Assembly: GCA_030696345.1 (NCBI GenBank)
Contig: JAUYSK010000023.1
Span: 1 to 64,000, forward strand
Reading direction: 5' to 3'
DNA: 64,000 nucleotides
From: Azonexus sp.
Lineage (GTDB): Bacteria > Pseudomonadota > Gammaproteobacteria > Burkholderiales > Rhodocyclaceae
The translations under genes were made by a program, and so were the position numbers. The notes beneath the pieces are model-generated. The model did not search any database. It saw only the letters and a program-made list of their open reading frames with translations, and was not told the DNA's origin. Within the stretch, counting starts at the first letter, position 1. Each line of letters begins with the position of its first letter. Of the stretch, positions 37,475 to 45,567 are shown one piece after another.

Positions 37475-37503
37475 TTGCGCTTTGTCGATTCGCTGTTTAA
37501 AAT
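37475..37503 (+). promoter_or_regulatory. Promoter of the lactate regulator
   Basis: TTGCGC (37475-37480), a 17-base spacer and TAAAAT (37498-37503) predict a start near 37510, inside operator O2. The resulting leader is only about 27 bases. Confidence 0.65.
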
Positions 37504-37506
37504 GTG

Positions 37507-37536
37507 TTGGTCTTACCAATCAATGTGGTCACACCA
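37507..37536. promoter_or_regulatory. Operators O2 and O3 for the lactate regulator
   Basis: O2 is TTGGTCTTACCAA (37507-37519) and O3 is TGGTCACACCA (37526-37536). Both fit TGGT-N3-ACCA, their centres are 18 bases apart, and O3 abuts the regulator start codon directly, leaving no room for a ribosome-binding site. This implies tight autorepression. Confidence 0.75.
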
Positions 37537-38304
37537 ATGCCAAACAAGGTTCAGGTTCCGCGTATTTCAGATGCTGTCGCTTCCACGCTGGAGCGCCGCA
37601 TCCTTGAGGGCTCTTTGAAGCCCGGCGACCGGCTGTCGCCCGAGCGCGAGCTGGCTACGGAATTCGGTGTTTCCCGGCCAAGTCTGCGCGAGGCGATCCA
37701 GAAGCTGGCTTCAAAAGGTCTGGTGCAGAGCCGGCAGGGCGGTGGAACCTATGTGACTGCGGCGCTGGAGTCGAGTTTCTTCGACCCGTGGCAGCAGATG
37801 ATGGGCAGCTACCCGAACCTGCGCGAGGACATGCTCGAATTTCGCCGCATGATCGAAGGGCAGGCCGCTGAGTGGGCTGCCGAGCGCGCGACCGACGCCG
37901 ACCTGCAACGCCTTGAGCAGACTTTCCTGGCACTGCAGACCACCTTTCAGAATGACGACACCGAAAAGCGTTCCGACGCCGACATCGCCTTCCATCAAGC
38001 CATTGGTGATGCGGCCCACAATGTGCTGATCGGCCATCTCTCCGCCGCCTTGCTGCGCCTGATGCACGACAACATCCGCCTCAATCTCGGCGAGCTGAAA
38101 ACGGTGCCAGCCGCCAGTGCCCTGCTGATGCGCCAGCACGCTTCCATTCATGACGCCATTCGCGAGCGCAAGCCTCAGGCAGCGCGCAACGCGGCGGAAA
38201 CGCACATCGATTTTGTCCGCGAAACGCTGGCCCAGTCGCTGCGTTCCGCTGCCCGCCGCGAAACTGCCGAGCGCCGCCTGCACACCGATTTCTCTACATC
38301 CTGA
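37537..38304 (+). CDS. lldR: GntR/FadR-family regulator of lactate utilization (LldR-like)
   Basis: A 255-residue regulator with an N-terminal winged helix ([20 protein letters not shown], then [20 protein letters not shown]) and a C-terminal FCD ligand domain ([19 protein letters not shown]). It is divergent from the lactate operon with TGGT-N3-ACCA operators on both sides, so it probably represses both until lactate binds, as LldR does. The ATG at 37537 begins [11 protein letters not shown]. It has no Shine-Dalgarno sequence because operator O3 occupies that place. An in-frame start at 37504 would lie upstream of the predicted transcript. A PdhR-type function is the main alternative. Confidence 0.85.
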   Translation: MPNKVQVPRISDAVASTLERRILEGSLKPGDRLSPERELATEFGVSRPSLREAIQKLASKGLVQSRQGGGTYVTAALESSFFDPWQQMMGSYPNLREDMLEFRRMIEGQAAEWAAERATDADLQRLEQTFLALQTTFQNDDTEKRSDADIAFHQAIGDAAHNVLIGHLSAALLRLMHDNIRLNLGELKTVPAASALLMRQHASIHDAIRERKPQAARNAAETHIDFVRETLAQSLRSAARRETAERRLHTDFSTS

Positions 38305-38333
38305 TTTTTAATTCGACCCTGAAAGGACTCCAA

Positions 38334-40709
38334 ATGGAAGCTCTTGTCATCCCCTTTGAAAAGCTGCGCATGACCGACGTTGAACAAGTCGGTGGCAAAA
38401 ACTCGTCGCTCGGCGAAATGATCAGCCAGCTGGCTGATTCCGGCGTTCGCGTCCCGGGTGGCTTCGCCACCACGGCGCAGGCTTACCGTGATTTCCTGGC
38501 CCAGAGCGGCCTTGATAACAAGATCAACGCTGCCCTCGATGCGCTCGATGTCGAAGACGTCAATGCACTGGCTGTCTGTGGTGCCGAAATCCGTCAATGG
38601 ATCATGGAAACGCCCTTCCCGATGGACCTGACGGTCGCCATCACCGAGCAGTATCAGCGTCTGGTGGCCGATTCCACTGCCGATATGTCCTTCGCCGTGC
38701 GTTCTTCTGCCACCGCTGAAGACTTGCCGGATGCCTCCTTCGCTGGCCAGCAGGAAACCTTCCTGAACATCGTCGGCCTGGAAAATATCCTGCACGCCAT
38801 CAAGGAAGTGTTTGCCTCGCTGTACAACGACCGCGCCATTTCCTACCGCGTACACAAGAATTTCGTGCATGCCGATGTCGCACTGTCCGCTGGTATTCAG
38901 CGCATGGTTCGCTCCGACAAAGGCGCCGCTGGGGTGTTGTTCACGCTCGATACCGAATCCGGTTTCCGCGATGCGGTGTTTGTCACATCTTCCTACGGTC
39001 TCGGTGAAACCGTCGTTCAGGGCGCGGTCAATCCTGACGAGTTCTATGTGCACAAGCCCATGCTGGCCGCCGGCAAGAAGGCTGTCGTGCGTCGCAACAT
39101 TGGCTCCAAGATGATCAAGATGACCTTCTCGGCCGAGAAGGCTGCCGGCAAGTCGGTGATCACCGAGGATGTCGAGGAATCTTTGCGTCACCAGTTCTCG
39201 ATCAACGACGAAGAAGTCATGGAACTGGCCCGCTACGCGATGATCATCGAAAAGCACTACGGTCGTCCGATGGACATCGAATGGGGCAAGGATGGCATCG
39301 ACGGCAAGCTCTATATTTTGCAGGCCCGCCCGGAAACTGTGCAGTCGCAGGCGCATGCCGGCAAGGTCGAGAAATTCAAGCTCAAGCAGTTCTCCAAGGT
39401 GCTGGCTTCCGGTCGCGCCATCGGCCAGAAGATCGGTGTCGGCCCGGTCCGCATCGTCAAGGATCCGAAGGAAATGGACCAGGTCAAGCCGGGTGACGTG
39501 CTCGTCGCCGACATGACCGACCCGAACTGGGAGCCGGTGATGAAGCGCGCTTCCGCCATTGTCACCAACCGTGGCGGCCGTACCTGCCACGCCGCCATCA
39601 TCGCCCGCGAACTGGGTATTCCGGCCATCGTTGGCTGCGGTGACGCGACCGAAACGCTGACCGAAGGTGAAATCGTGACGGCTAGCTGTACGGAAGGCGA
39701 TACCGGCCACGTTTACCGCGGCAGGCTCGACTATGAAATTACCTCGCGAGACATCACCGCCATGCCGGACGTTCCGGTCAAGGTCATGATGAACGTCGGC
39801 AATCCGGAACTGGCCTTCGATTTCGCCCAACTGCCGAATGCTGGTGTCGGACTGGCTCGTGTCGAGTTCATCATCAACAACGTCATCGGCATCCACCCGA
39901 AGGCAATTCTTGATGTTGATCGCCTACCGTCTTCCAAGCGCGAAGAAATCAAGCGTCGCGCTCGCGGTTACGCCTCGCCGAAGGAATTCTTCGTCGAGAA
40001 GCTGGTTGAAGGTGTCTCCACCATCGCCGCTGCCTTCTGGCCAAACCCGGTGATCGTCCGCCTCTCCGACTTCAAGTCCAACGAGTACCGCAAGCTGCTC
40101 GGCGGCGAGTTGTACGAGCCGGAAGAAGAAAATCCGATGCTTGGTTTCCGTGGTGCTTCACGTTACGTCGCCCAAAGCTTCCGCGACTGTTTCGAGATGG
40201 AATGCCGTGCCATGAAGAAGGTCCGCGAAGAAATGGGCCTGACCAACGTGCAGTTGATGGTGCCGTTCGTTCGTACCGTTGGCGAAGGCAAGGCTGTTGT
40301 CGATCTGCTGGCCGAACATGGCCTGAAGCGTGGCGAAAACGACCTGAAACTGATCATGATGTGTGAAATCCCGTCCAATGCCTTGTTGGCCGAGCAGTTC
40401 CTTGAGCACTTTGATGGTTTCTCGATCGGCTCCAACGACCTGACCCAGCTTACGCTCGGTCTTGATCGTGACTCCGGCCTGGTCGCCAACCTCTTCGACG
40501 AACGCGATCCGGCCGTCAAGATGCTGCTGGCGATGGCCATTGCCGCTGCCAACAAGATGGGCAAATACATCGGCATCTGCGGCCAGGGCCCGTCCGATCA
40601 CCCTGACCTGGCCGAATGGCTGATGGATCAGGGTATCAGCAGCATCTCGCTGAACCCGGATACGGTGGTTGATACCTGGACGCGATTGGGTAGCCACAAA
40701 AAGGTCTGA
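38334..40709 (+). CDS. ppsA: Phosphoenolpyruvate synthase
   Basis: ATP-dependent conversion of pyruvate to PEP for gluconeogenesis. The 791-residue product has the N-terminal ATP-grasp domain ([32 protein letters not shown]), the swivelling phosphohistidine domain with [20 protein letters not shown] (H419, beside Cys) and a C-terminal TIM barrel ([20 protein letters not shown]). It begins 29 bases after lldR with AAAGGA upstream, so it may be read through from the lactate regulator promoter. PpsR encoded nearby would control it by threonine phosphorylation. Confidence 0.97.
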   Translation: MEALVIPFEKLRMTDVEQVGGKNSSLGEMISQLADSGVRVPGGFATTAQAYRDFLAQSGLDNKINAALDALDVEDVNALAVCGAEIRQWIMETPFPMDLTVAITEQYQRLVADSTADMSFAVRSSATAEDLPDASFAGQQETFLNIVGLENILHAIKEVFASLYNDRAISYRVHKNFVHADVALSAGIQRMVRSDKGAAGVLFTLDTESGFRDAVFVTSSYGLGETVVQGAVNPDEFYVHKPMLAAGKKAVVRRNIGSKMIKMTFSAEKAAGKSVITEDVEESLRHQFSINDEEVMELARYAMIIEKHYGRPMDIEWGKDGIDGKLYILQARPETVQSQAHAGKVEKFKLKQFSKVLASGRAIGQKIGVGPVRIVKDPKEMDQVKPGDVLVADMTDPNWEPVMKRASAIVTNRGGRTCHAAIIARELGIPAIVGCGDATETLTEGEIVTASCTEGDTGHVYRGRLDYEITSRDITAMPDVPVKVMMNVGNPELAFDFAQLPNAGVGLARVEFIINNVIGIHPKAILDVDRLPSSKREEIKRRARGYASPKEFFVEKLVEGVSTIAAAFWPNPVIVRLSDFKSNEYRKLLGGELYEPEEENPMLGFRGASRYVAQSFRDCFEMECRAMKKVREEMGLTNVQLMVPFVRTVGEGKAVVDLLAEHGLKRGENDLKLIMMCEIPSNALLAEQFLEHFDGFSIGSNDLTQLTLGLDRDSGLVANLFDERDPAVKMLLAMAIAAANKMGKYIGICGQGPSDHPDLAEWLMDQGISSISLNPDTVVDTWTRLGSHKKV

Positions 40710-40716
40710 TTTTTCG

Positions 40717-40743
40717 GGTTGACCGTGCTTGCTACGGTCAACC
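40717..40743 (+). terminator. Hairpin downstream of ppsA
   Basis: GGTTGACCGT (40717-40726) and ACGGTCAACC (40734-40743) form a perfect 10-bp stem with a 7-base loop, 8 bases after the stop. It lacks a T-run and may stabilise the mRNA 3' end ahead of the true terminator. Confidence 0.5.
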
Positions 40744-40768
40744 GGGAAAAACAGCCAAAAATGAAAAG

Positions 40769-40790
40769 GCCGGGGAAACCCGGCTTTTTT
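40769..40790 (+). terminator. Rho-independent terminator of ppsA
   Basis: GCCGGG and CCCGGC pair around GAAA, immediately followed by six T residues. This is a textbook intrinsic terminator. Confidence 0.9.
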
Positions 40791-40976
40791 CATATTTCAC
40801 TGGAGGTCAAGTGGCCTTTGTTTTGATTGGTCTGAAATCCTGCCCACAACCGTTCAACTAGCTCCCGAAATCCTTGGTCTTCAGGAAAAAGTGAACGTCG
40901 TTCGAAGGGGGCAAGAATTCAATCTTGTAGCGTAGATGTTATGCGAAAGGATTGTATTTTCGCTATCCGGTTCGCG

Positions 40977-41387
40977 TTATAACGACCGCAATTTTTCCGC
41001 CAGATTTGCGGTAATCCGCAACAGGTCGTTCAGCAACTGTTCGTCGATGTCGAGAGCGCCCTCATATTCGGCCAGGTTACGGCGGTCGTGGCAGAGGGCG
41101 AGAACGCGCCATTCGGCGGCGGGGAGTTCAATCGTGTGGGCGAGACTCTGGAATACTAGGTAGCGATTTTCCGAGCGAAATCCGTTGAGTCGCAATGCAG
41201 CCAGCGCCAGCGCATGAGACGCGTTGTAGGCGAGATCAAAGCGGCTTTCAAGGGAAAGTTCCGGGCGCTGCGCATCCTTCAATCTGACAAGGCCGGAACG
41301 AACGAGACCTTCAAACTCCTTGCGGTCGGGCGGCTCGGCTTTCAAGCTGCCGGTTTTAACCAGGTTGAGCAGGTTCTGGTAGGTCAC
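40977..41387 (-). CDS. HEPN-domain protein (putative toxin partner)
   Basis: A 136-residue helical protein encoded with a nucleotidyltransferase, the usual layout of HEPN/MNT toxin-antitoxin pairs. A conserved-looking block HDRRNLAEYEG at 100-110 occupies the position of the HEPN catalytic motif, but the canonical R-x4-6-H ribonuclease motif is not evident. It could therefore be a non-nucleolytic subfamily member. It overlaps the upstream nucleotidyltransferase gene by 32 bases. The family call is by pattern and context only. Confidence 0.6.
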   Translation of the reverse strand: MTYQNLLNLVKTGSLKAEPPDRKEFEGLVRSGLVRLKDAQRPELSLESRFDLAYNASHALALAALRLNGFRSENRYLVFQSLAHTIELPAAEWRVLALCHDRRNLAEYEGALDIDEQLLNDLLRITANLAEKLRSL

Positions 41388-41970
41388 TTTCGTTTCCTAA
41401 AATAAAAATCTTGGGCTGCGCCAGTAGGCGACTGACGAAAGCGTTGCCTTCGTCGCGCTTTCTTTGGATTTCGCCGGGTTTGTAGAGAGTTGGGTTGATT
41501 TTCCGTAGAAGCTGCTTTTCAGCTTCGCCGAGCGCCGGAAATATATCGGGGTAGGTCAGCGTATCGCTGACGACGAGCAAGTCGATATCGCTGTTTGAGT
41601 TTTCCTCGCCGCGAGCAACAGAGCCATAAATAAACGATAGTTCGATCTCTTTGGCAAATGGGCGTAATGCGTCGCGCAGTATGCCGGATATGCCAAACGT
41701 CTTGCGAACAATGCCAAGCAATTCCGAAAAAATGGGGCACGCCGGATTGGCTTGAAAGTGGCGCTGGTTTCCGATGCTGTTTTCGGTCAATACACCGACT
41801 TGAGTCAGTGTTTTTAATTCCCTGTGGATGGCGCCTGCGCCACCACCCGTCTGGCGAATGATTTCGTTGGCAAAAAAACTGCGTTCGGGGTGCCCAAACA
41901 ACAAGCTCAAAACCCGTTGCTGTCCTTTTGTGAAAAGGGTGTCTGCCAGCGCGTGATAATTTGATTCCAT
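41356..41970 (-). CDS. Winged-helix plus minimal nucleotidyltransferase protein
   Basis: A 204-residue two-domain protein. Residues about 16-75 form a winged helix (RVLSLLFGHPERSFFANEII, then GAIHRELKTLTQVGVL). Residues about 108-190 form an MNT nucleotidyltransferase with GSVARGEENSNSDIDLLVV at 116-134, keeping the GS and DxD catalytic residues. In MNT/HEPN pairs the MNT partner can AMPylate the HEPN toxin (family knowledge). The fused DNA-binding domain suggests it also represses its own promoter. The ATG at 41970 abuts a palindromic operator. Longer in-frame extension runs into gene remnants and is rejected. Confidence 0.8.
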   Translation of the reverse strand: MESNYHALADTLFTKGQQRVLSLLFGHPERSFFANEIIRQTGGGAGAIHRELKTLTQVGVLTENSIGNQRHFQANPACPIFSELLGIVRKTFGISGILRDALRPFAKEIELSFIYGSVARGEENSNSDIDLLVVSDTLTYPDIFPALGEAEKQLLRKINPTLYKPGEIQRKRDEGNAFVSRLLAQPKIFILGNESDLPEPAQPG

Positions 41971-42000
41971 ATTTGGGAATGATAATTCCCTATTTGGGAT
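41971..42000. promoter_or_regulatory. Putative operator of the nucleotidyltransferase/HEPN pair
   Basis: Directly upstream of the ATG, GGGAAT-GATA-ATTCCC (41975-41990) is a perfect dyad. The sequence ATTTGGGA is repeated at 41971-41978 and 41992-41999. This arrangement fits autoregulation by the winged-helix domain. Confidence 0.6.
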
Positions 42001-42083
42001 TGTCAAGCTCGGTGACTTTGATGGAAATGGGCCAAACTTGTTTAACAAGCCTGCTCGTTCTTCCGAATACGGCCGACAGCGCG

Positions 42084-42196
42084 TGTCTGGACCCGAGCGA
42101 AATCGAAGCGGCCGACTGGTTTTCGCCTGATGCACTGCCGATCTTGCCGGACCGGTCAGTATCTCGCGCCGATTGATCGAAGCCGCCCTGAAATAA
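42084..42196 (+). pseudogene. 3' remnant of a Nudix/NADH pyrophosphatase-like gene
   Basis: Translation gives EIEAADWFSPDALPILPDR and then, after a frame change near 42156, SISRRLIEAALK followed by TAA at 42194-42196. This matches the C-terminal end of NudC-like Nudix hydrolases. The catalytic Nudix box and the 5' half are absent. It is one of three truncated genes in 650 bases. Confidence 0.55.
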
Positions 42197-42214
42197 CCGC
42201 GAATAGGGGCTGCG

Positions 42215-42280
42215 CTAAGTCGTGCGGCGCAAGGCCGAGGGCGGCATGCCCCTGAGTCGGAGGAAGGCGCGCTCGATATC
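42215..42280 (-). pseudogene. 3' remnant of an AraC-family regulator
   Basis: On the minus strand the sequence reads DIERAFLRLRGMPPSALRRT, then Thr and a stop at 42215-42217. This is the typical C-terminal end of the AraC helix-turn-helix domain. Nothing upstream continues the gene. The first 21 bases also belong to the LysR remnant on the other strand, so the junction lies there. Confidence 0.45.
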
Positions 42281-42736
42281 GCGTTGTACAAACATTGTGG
42301 CGCTGATGCGCCAGTGGCCGGAGAAGTGCTCTGGCAGGAACCGTTGGTCTGGATGGCCGGCGACTCTTATCGGGACAGTTCGGCGGCCCTGACCGGTGGT
42401 GCGCTGCCACTGGCCCTGTTTGGTGAGAACTGCGTCTTACGCCTGGCGGTTATGGCGGCACTGGCCCGGGCGGGCATGCCATGGTCGTTGCAGTATTCCG
42501 GTAGCAGCACGACCGGCCTGTGCCATGCCGTGCGCTGTGGTCTGGGCTTGACCGCGTTGCCGCGCAGCTTGCTGGCACCCGGCATAGCCGAGATTTCAGC
42601 GGTAGACGGGCAAATGCTGCCCGCCTTGCCAGACGTCCGATTGCTGGCGGAACACGCGCCGGGGGCGGTGACGACGGCAGCACAGCGCTTCGTTCTGCTG
42701 ATGGGGGCGGCGATGGCCGTGCGTCGGGCGAATTGA
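42260..42736 (+). pseudogene. 5'-truncated LysR-family regulator
   Basis: The frame EEGALDIALYKHCGADAPVA, then GEVLWQEPLVWMAG and VRCGLGLTALPRSLLAPGI, is the C-terminal two-thirds of a LysR effector-binding domain. The entire N-terminal helix-turn-helix is missing and no ribosome-binding site precedes the possible TTG start at 42284. It ends at a normal TGA. A functional truncated product is unlikely. Confidence 0.75.
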
Positions 42737-43076
42737 TAGCTCGGCAGGTGGTGCGTATTCCGCTGAGGACAGCCGGCAATTCCAATTTCAGCCCTGTCAT
42801 CTATTCGAACTTAACACTGGTCAATTTATCGACAGTCGCAGGGGCCAGGCACCGTCGGTAGTTGTTCCCCTGAGCAGACGTTTGAATGGCCGCTGTGCTT
42901 AAAAACCTGTCGAACGGGCTACGCGAACAACTCGGCCTTTGCGGTCATTGGGAATGGTGAGCGCTATGGAAGCAAGCTGGCACATTGCCGACGCTTGGTA
43001 GTACCGAGTAACTGGCATAATGTCGAACTTTTCCGCATAGACTTAACTGATTTGCCTCCATCGCGGGGCTTTTCGT
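42737..43076. other. Left flank of the three-gene cassette
   Basis: A 340-base stretch without a credible gene. It carries the left copy of a 14-bp direct repeat (42977-42990). No promoter of convincing quality was recognised, so the start signal of the cassette is undetermined. Confidence 0.5.
42977..42990. repeat. Left 14-bp direct repeat flanking the cassette
   Basis: CTGGCACATTGCCG occurs here and again at 46804-46817 in the same orientation. The two copies bracket the methyltransferase/DUF262/RelA-SpoT genes at a distance of 3.8 kb. Confidence 0.7.
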
Positions 43077-44411
43077 ATGGAACTTACACGCCTGCCTAAC
43101 ATGATACTTTTTGAGGAATACGTCCATGAGCTTGAGTCGTATGCCACAGCTGCGTTAGCTGGGAATAACCAGGCCCTTGAAGGCATCGATTTCACCAAAC
43201 TCCTAAACGGAGGAGTTGGTCTAGAGTTAAGGCGCCGAGTAGCGTTAGAGCATAGGCAACAGATTGGTGCTTTCTTCACTGGTGAAGCGCTTCGCCTGAG
43301 TGCTTTTGGCCCTATCAACTCTGTTGTAGAAGGACCTGTGTGGGACCCAGCATGCGGGGCTGGCGACCTTCTCCTTAGCTATGCCGAGAAGCTCCCAATA
43401 TTGCCTGACATAGGAGATACGATAACTAACTGGGGGAACAAGTTATACGGGAATGACATCCAGGATGTCTTTCTTCGTGCGGCAAAAGCTCGTTTAGTAC
43501 TCGCAGCCTTCGCTAGAGGCGCGCGGAATCTGGACGAAAGAAACCTAAGTCTGCAAGGCGTATTTCCCAATCTCTTACAGCAAGACTCACTTCATACTCC
43601 ACGCGACGAGTGTCCTGCAGACGTAGTACTCAACCCACCTTTTATCTCTCTAATTGCAAGCCGCGATTGTGAGTGGGGTAGCGGAAGCATATCTGCGGCG
43701 GCCGTGTTCGTGGATATGTGCCTTAAGGTGGCATCTCCTGGGACGCGGATCATCGCGATACTGCCGGACGTTCTACGAACCGGCACACGGTATGAGCGCT
43801 GGCGGAAAATGGTCGCCGAACATGCTGAGGTGAAGAGAGTTGATATTTACGGCCCGTTTGACCCGCAGGCAGACGTAGATGTGTTCATCCTCGAGTTGCA
43901 AGTTAGGCACTCTCGCATGCTTCAACTTGGGCAAGAGGGCCCTTGGGGGCTGCTGAACAACTCGCTACAGGAAAAAATTAGCAGCTATTTTTCCGTATCT
44001 GTTGGACCTGTAGTGCCGCATCGGCACCGGGAAGAAGGTCCCGAACTAGCATTCCTGCATTCAAGGGACGCCACTCCATGGGGAACGCTGGATCAGCTTG
44101 CGCCCCGACGCCGCTTTACCGGGACGACCCACTACCCGCCATTCGTCGTAATACGACGTACATCAAGTCCCAGCGATAGAAATCGAGCCATTGGCACGAT
44201 CATCAACTGCACAGAGCCCGTTGCCGTCGAGAACCATCTAGTAGTATGTAAGCCCAATGACGGTAGAATTGAATCTTGTCAAAGTCTTCTCGATATCCTG
44301 AAGTCCAGCTCTACAAATGATTGGCTTAACAATCGTATTCGCTGCCGCCACTTGACCGTCGGAGCAGTAAAAGAGATTCCATTTCCCTACCCGCCATCTC
44401 CTTCTGAGTAA
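43077..44411 (+). CDS. N6-adenine DNA methyltransferase-like protein
   Basis: A 444-residue protein of the N6-MTase/Eco57I-type fold. GAFFTGEALRLSAF (65-78) resembles the pre-motif region of type I/II enzymes. VWDPACGAGDLLLSY (88-102) is SAM motif I and NPPF (186-189) is the catalytic motif IV. The C-terminal part (about 330-440), with PRRRFTGTTHYPPFVVIRR and WLNNRIRCRHLTVGAVKEIP, looks like a target-recognition region. No nuclease domain is attached. Codon use (many CTA, AGA, GGA, TTA) is lower in GC than the neighbouring core genes, suggesting transfer. The DUF262 gene follows after 70 bases. Modification or sensing of DNA is inferred. Confidence 0.75.
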   Translation: MELTRLPNMILFEEYVHELESYATAALAGNNQALEGIDFTKLLNGGVGLELRRRVALEHRQQIGAFFTGEALRLSAFGPINSVVEGPVWDPACGAGDLLLSYAEKLPILPDIGDTITNWGNKLYGNDIQDVFLRAAKARLVLAAFARGARNLDERNLSLQGVFPNLLQQDSLHTPRDECPADVVLNPPFISLIASRDCEWGSGSISAAAVFVDMCLKVASPGTRIIAILPDVLRTGTRYERWRKMVAEHAEVKRVDIYGPFDPQADVDVFILELQVRHSRMLQLGQEGPWGLLNNSLQEKISSYFSVSVGPVVPHRHREEGPELAFLHSRDATPWGTLDQLAPRRRFTGTTHYPPFVVIRRTSSPSDRNRAIGTIINCTEPVAVENHLVVCKPNDGRIESCQSLLDILKSSSTNDWLNNRIRCRHLTVGAVKEIPFPYPPSPSE

Positions 44412-44481
44412 CCACCGGCGAGACCACCAACGTAGTGACACTGTCGGTTGAGACAAGAACAACTATTGAAAGGCAACTCTC

Positions 44482-45567
44482 ATGGCACGTAACATTGCCC
44501 CGCAGGATATCAGCTGGTTCCTAGACTTATATAAACGCGGACTAATTGACCTGACGCCTCCCTATCAAAGGCATAGTGTCTGGACGCCGAAGGAACGAAG
44601 GTATTTTCTAGATACCATCTTCAATGGGTACCCCTGCCCCCCGCTATTCTTATATAAAACGTTATCCGACGAAGGTGTATCAACTTATCATGTAGTTGAT
44701 GGAAAGCAGCGCCTAGAAACGATTATTAACTTTACGTTGAACAAAATATCACTGTCCGCCGAAATGGCAGACGAAGGCCTAGCCGGAAAAAAGTGGAAGG
44801 CTATCGATATCGACCAGCGACGGAAATTCTGGAACTACCAGCTAGCAGTAGAAATGCTGGATTCTGTTGATAACGCGTTCGTAAAGGAAATTTTCGATCG
44901 CTACAATAGAACGTCGAAAAACCTGGAACGCCAGGAGCTTCGTCACGCGAAGTACGATGGGTGGTTTGTCACGACTGCAGAAGAAGAATCTAGGAAGACC
45001 GAGTGGAAAAACCTGGGTATCGTAACTACGGCAAATGCCCGCCGCATGAAGGATGTCCAGTTTATTTCTGAGCTGATGCTTGCCATGTTGAAGCACGAGA
45101 TATCTGGCTTCAACCAAGAAGAGCTTGATGAGTATTACGCAAACTATGACTCTCCAAATGAAGCAGACCCAAACTTTGTAGAAGAAGAGTTTATCGATAC
45201 GTTTGAAAGCACTAAAGCTTGGGTCCTTGCGGTGGAAGCGCATAACCAAGTCGTTAGTAGCCTTGCGAAAACTTCGACCAATTTCTACTCGCTGTGGTGT
45301 TTCGCATTTTCAGTTGAAAACTTGCCAGAACCGGCTGATTTTGCCCCTCGCTACAAGAGCTTCATGGAAACTGTTGCCGCAATTCTAACGGCAGAGGATC
45401 CTGAGCAGTTTCTGGCTGGCCAGGACCCTCTGCTCTACCGGAATCAATTTAATTACGCTCAAAACGCACGAGGTGCGAACACTGAACGCCCCCAGAGAAT
45501 TGCAAGACACAAAGCCCTTGTTTCCTTTATCACTGGGGTAGATGTGCCCGATGAAGATCAACAGTAG
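44482..45567 (+). CDS. DUF262-domain protein (ParB/GmrS-like)
   Basis: A 361-residue protein with the DUF262 signature: PPYQRHSVWTPKERRYFLDT (26-45), VVDGKQRLETIINF (71-84), and RYNRTSKNLERQELRHAKY (about 139-157). DUF262 is a ParB-like fold found in the type IV restriction enzyme GmrSD and other defence proteins. There it can hydrolyse nucleotides to license DNA cleavage (family knowledge). No HNH nuclease (DUF1524) domain is visible at the C-terminus, so it may act with its partners. AGGCAACTCTC precedes the ATG. The end overlaps the next gene by about 26 bases, so the two are translationally coupled. Confidence 0.8.
   Translation: MARNIAPQDISWFLDLYKRGLIDLTPPYQRHSVWTPKERRYFLDTIFNGYPCPPLFLYKTLSDEGVSTYHVVDGKQRLETIINFTLNKISLSAEMADEGLAGKKWKAIDIDQRRKFWNYQLAVEMLDSVDNAFVKEIFDRYNRTSKNLERQELRHAKYDGWFVTTAEEESRKTEWKNLGIVTTANARRMKDVQFISELMLAMLKHEISGFNQEELDEYYANYDSPNEADPNFVEEEFIDTFESTKAWVLAVEAHNQVVSSLAKTSTNFYSLWCFAFSVENLPEPADFAPRYKSFMETVAAILTAEDPEQFLAGQDPLLYRNQFNYAQNARGANTERPQRIARHKALVSFITGVDVPDEDQQ

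Noticed and set aside
38175..39896. 573-residue open frame antisense to ppsA
   Set aside because: It mirrors codon bias of the high-GC ppsA gene on the other strand, has no ribosome-binding site and no recognisable motif.
41971..42291. N-terminal extension of the nucleotidyltransferase by 107 residues
   Set aside because: It would cross the palindromic operator and the Nudix/AraC remnants; the winged helix starts right after ATG 41970.
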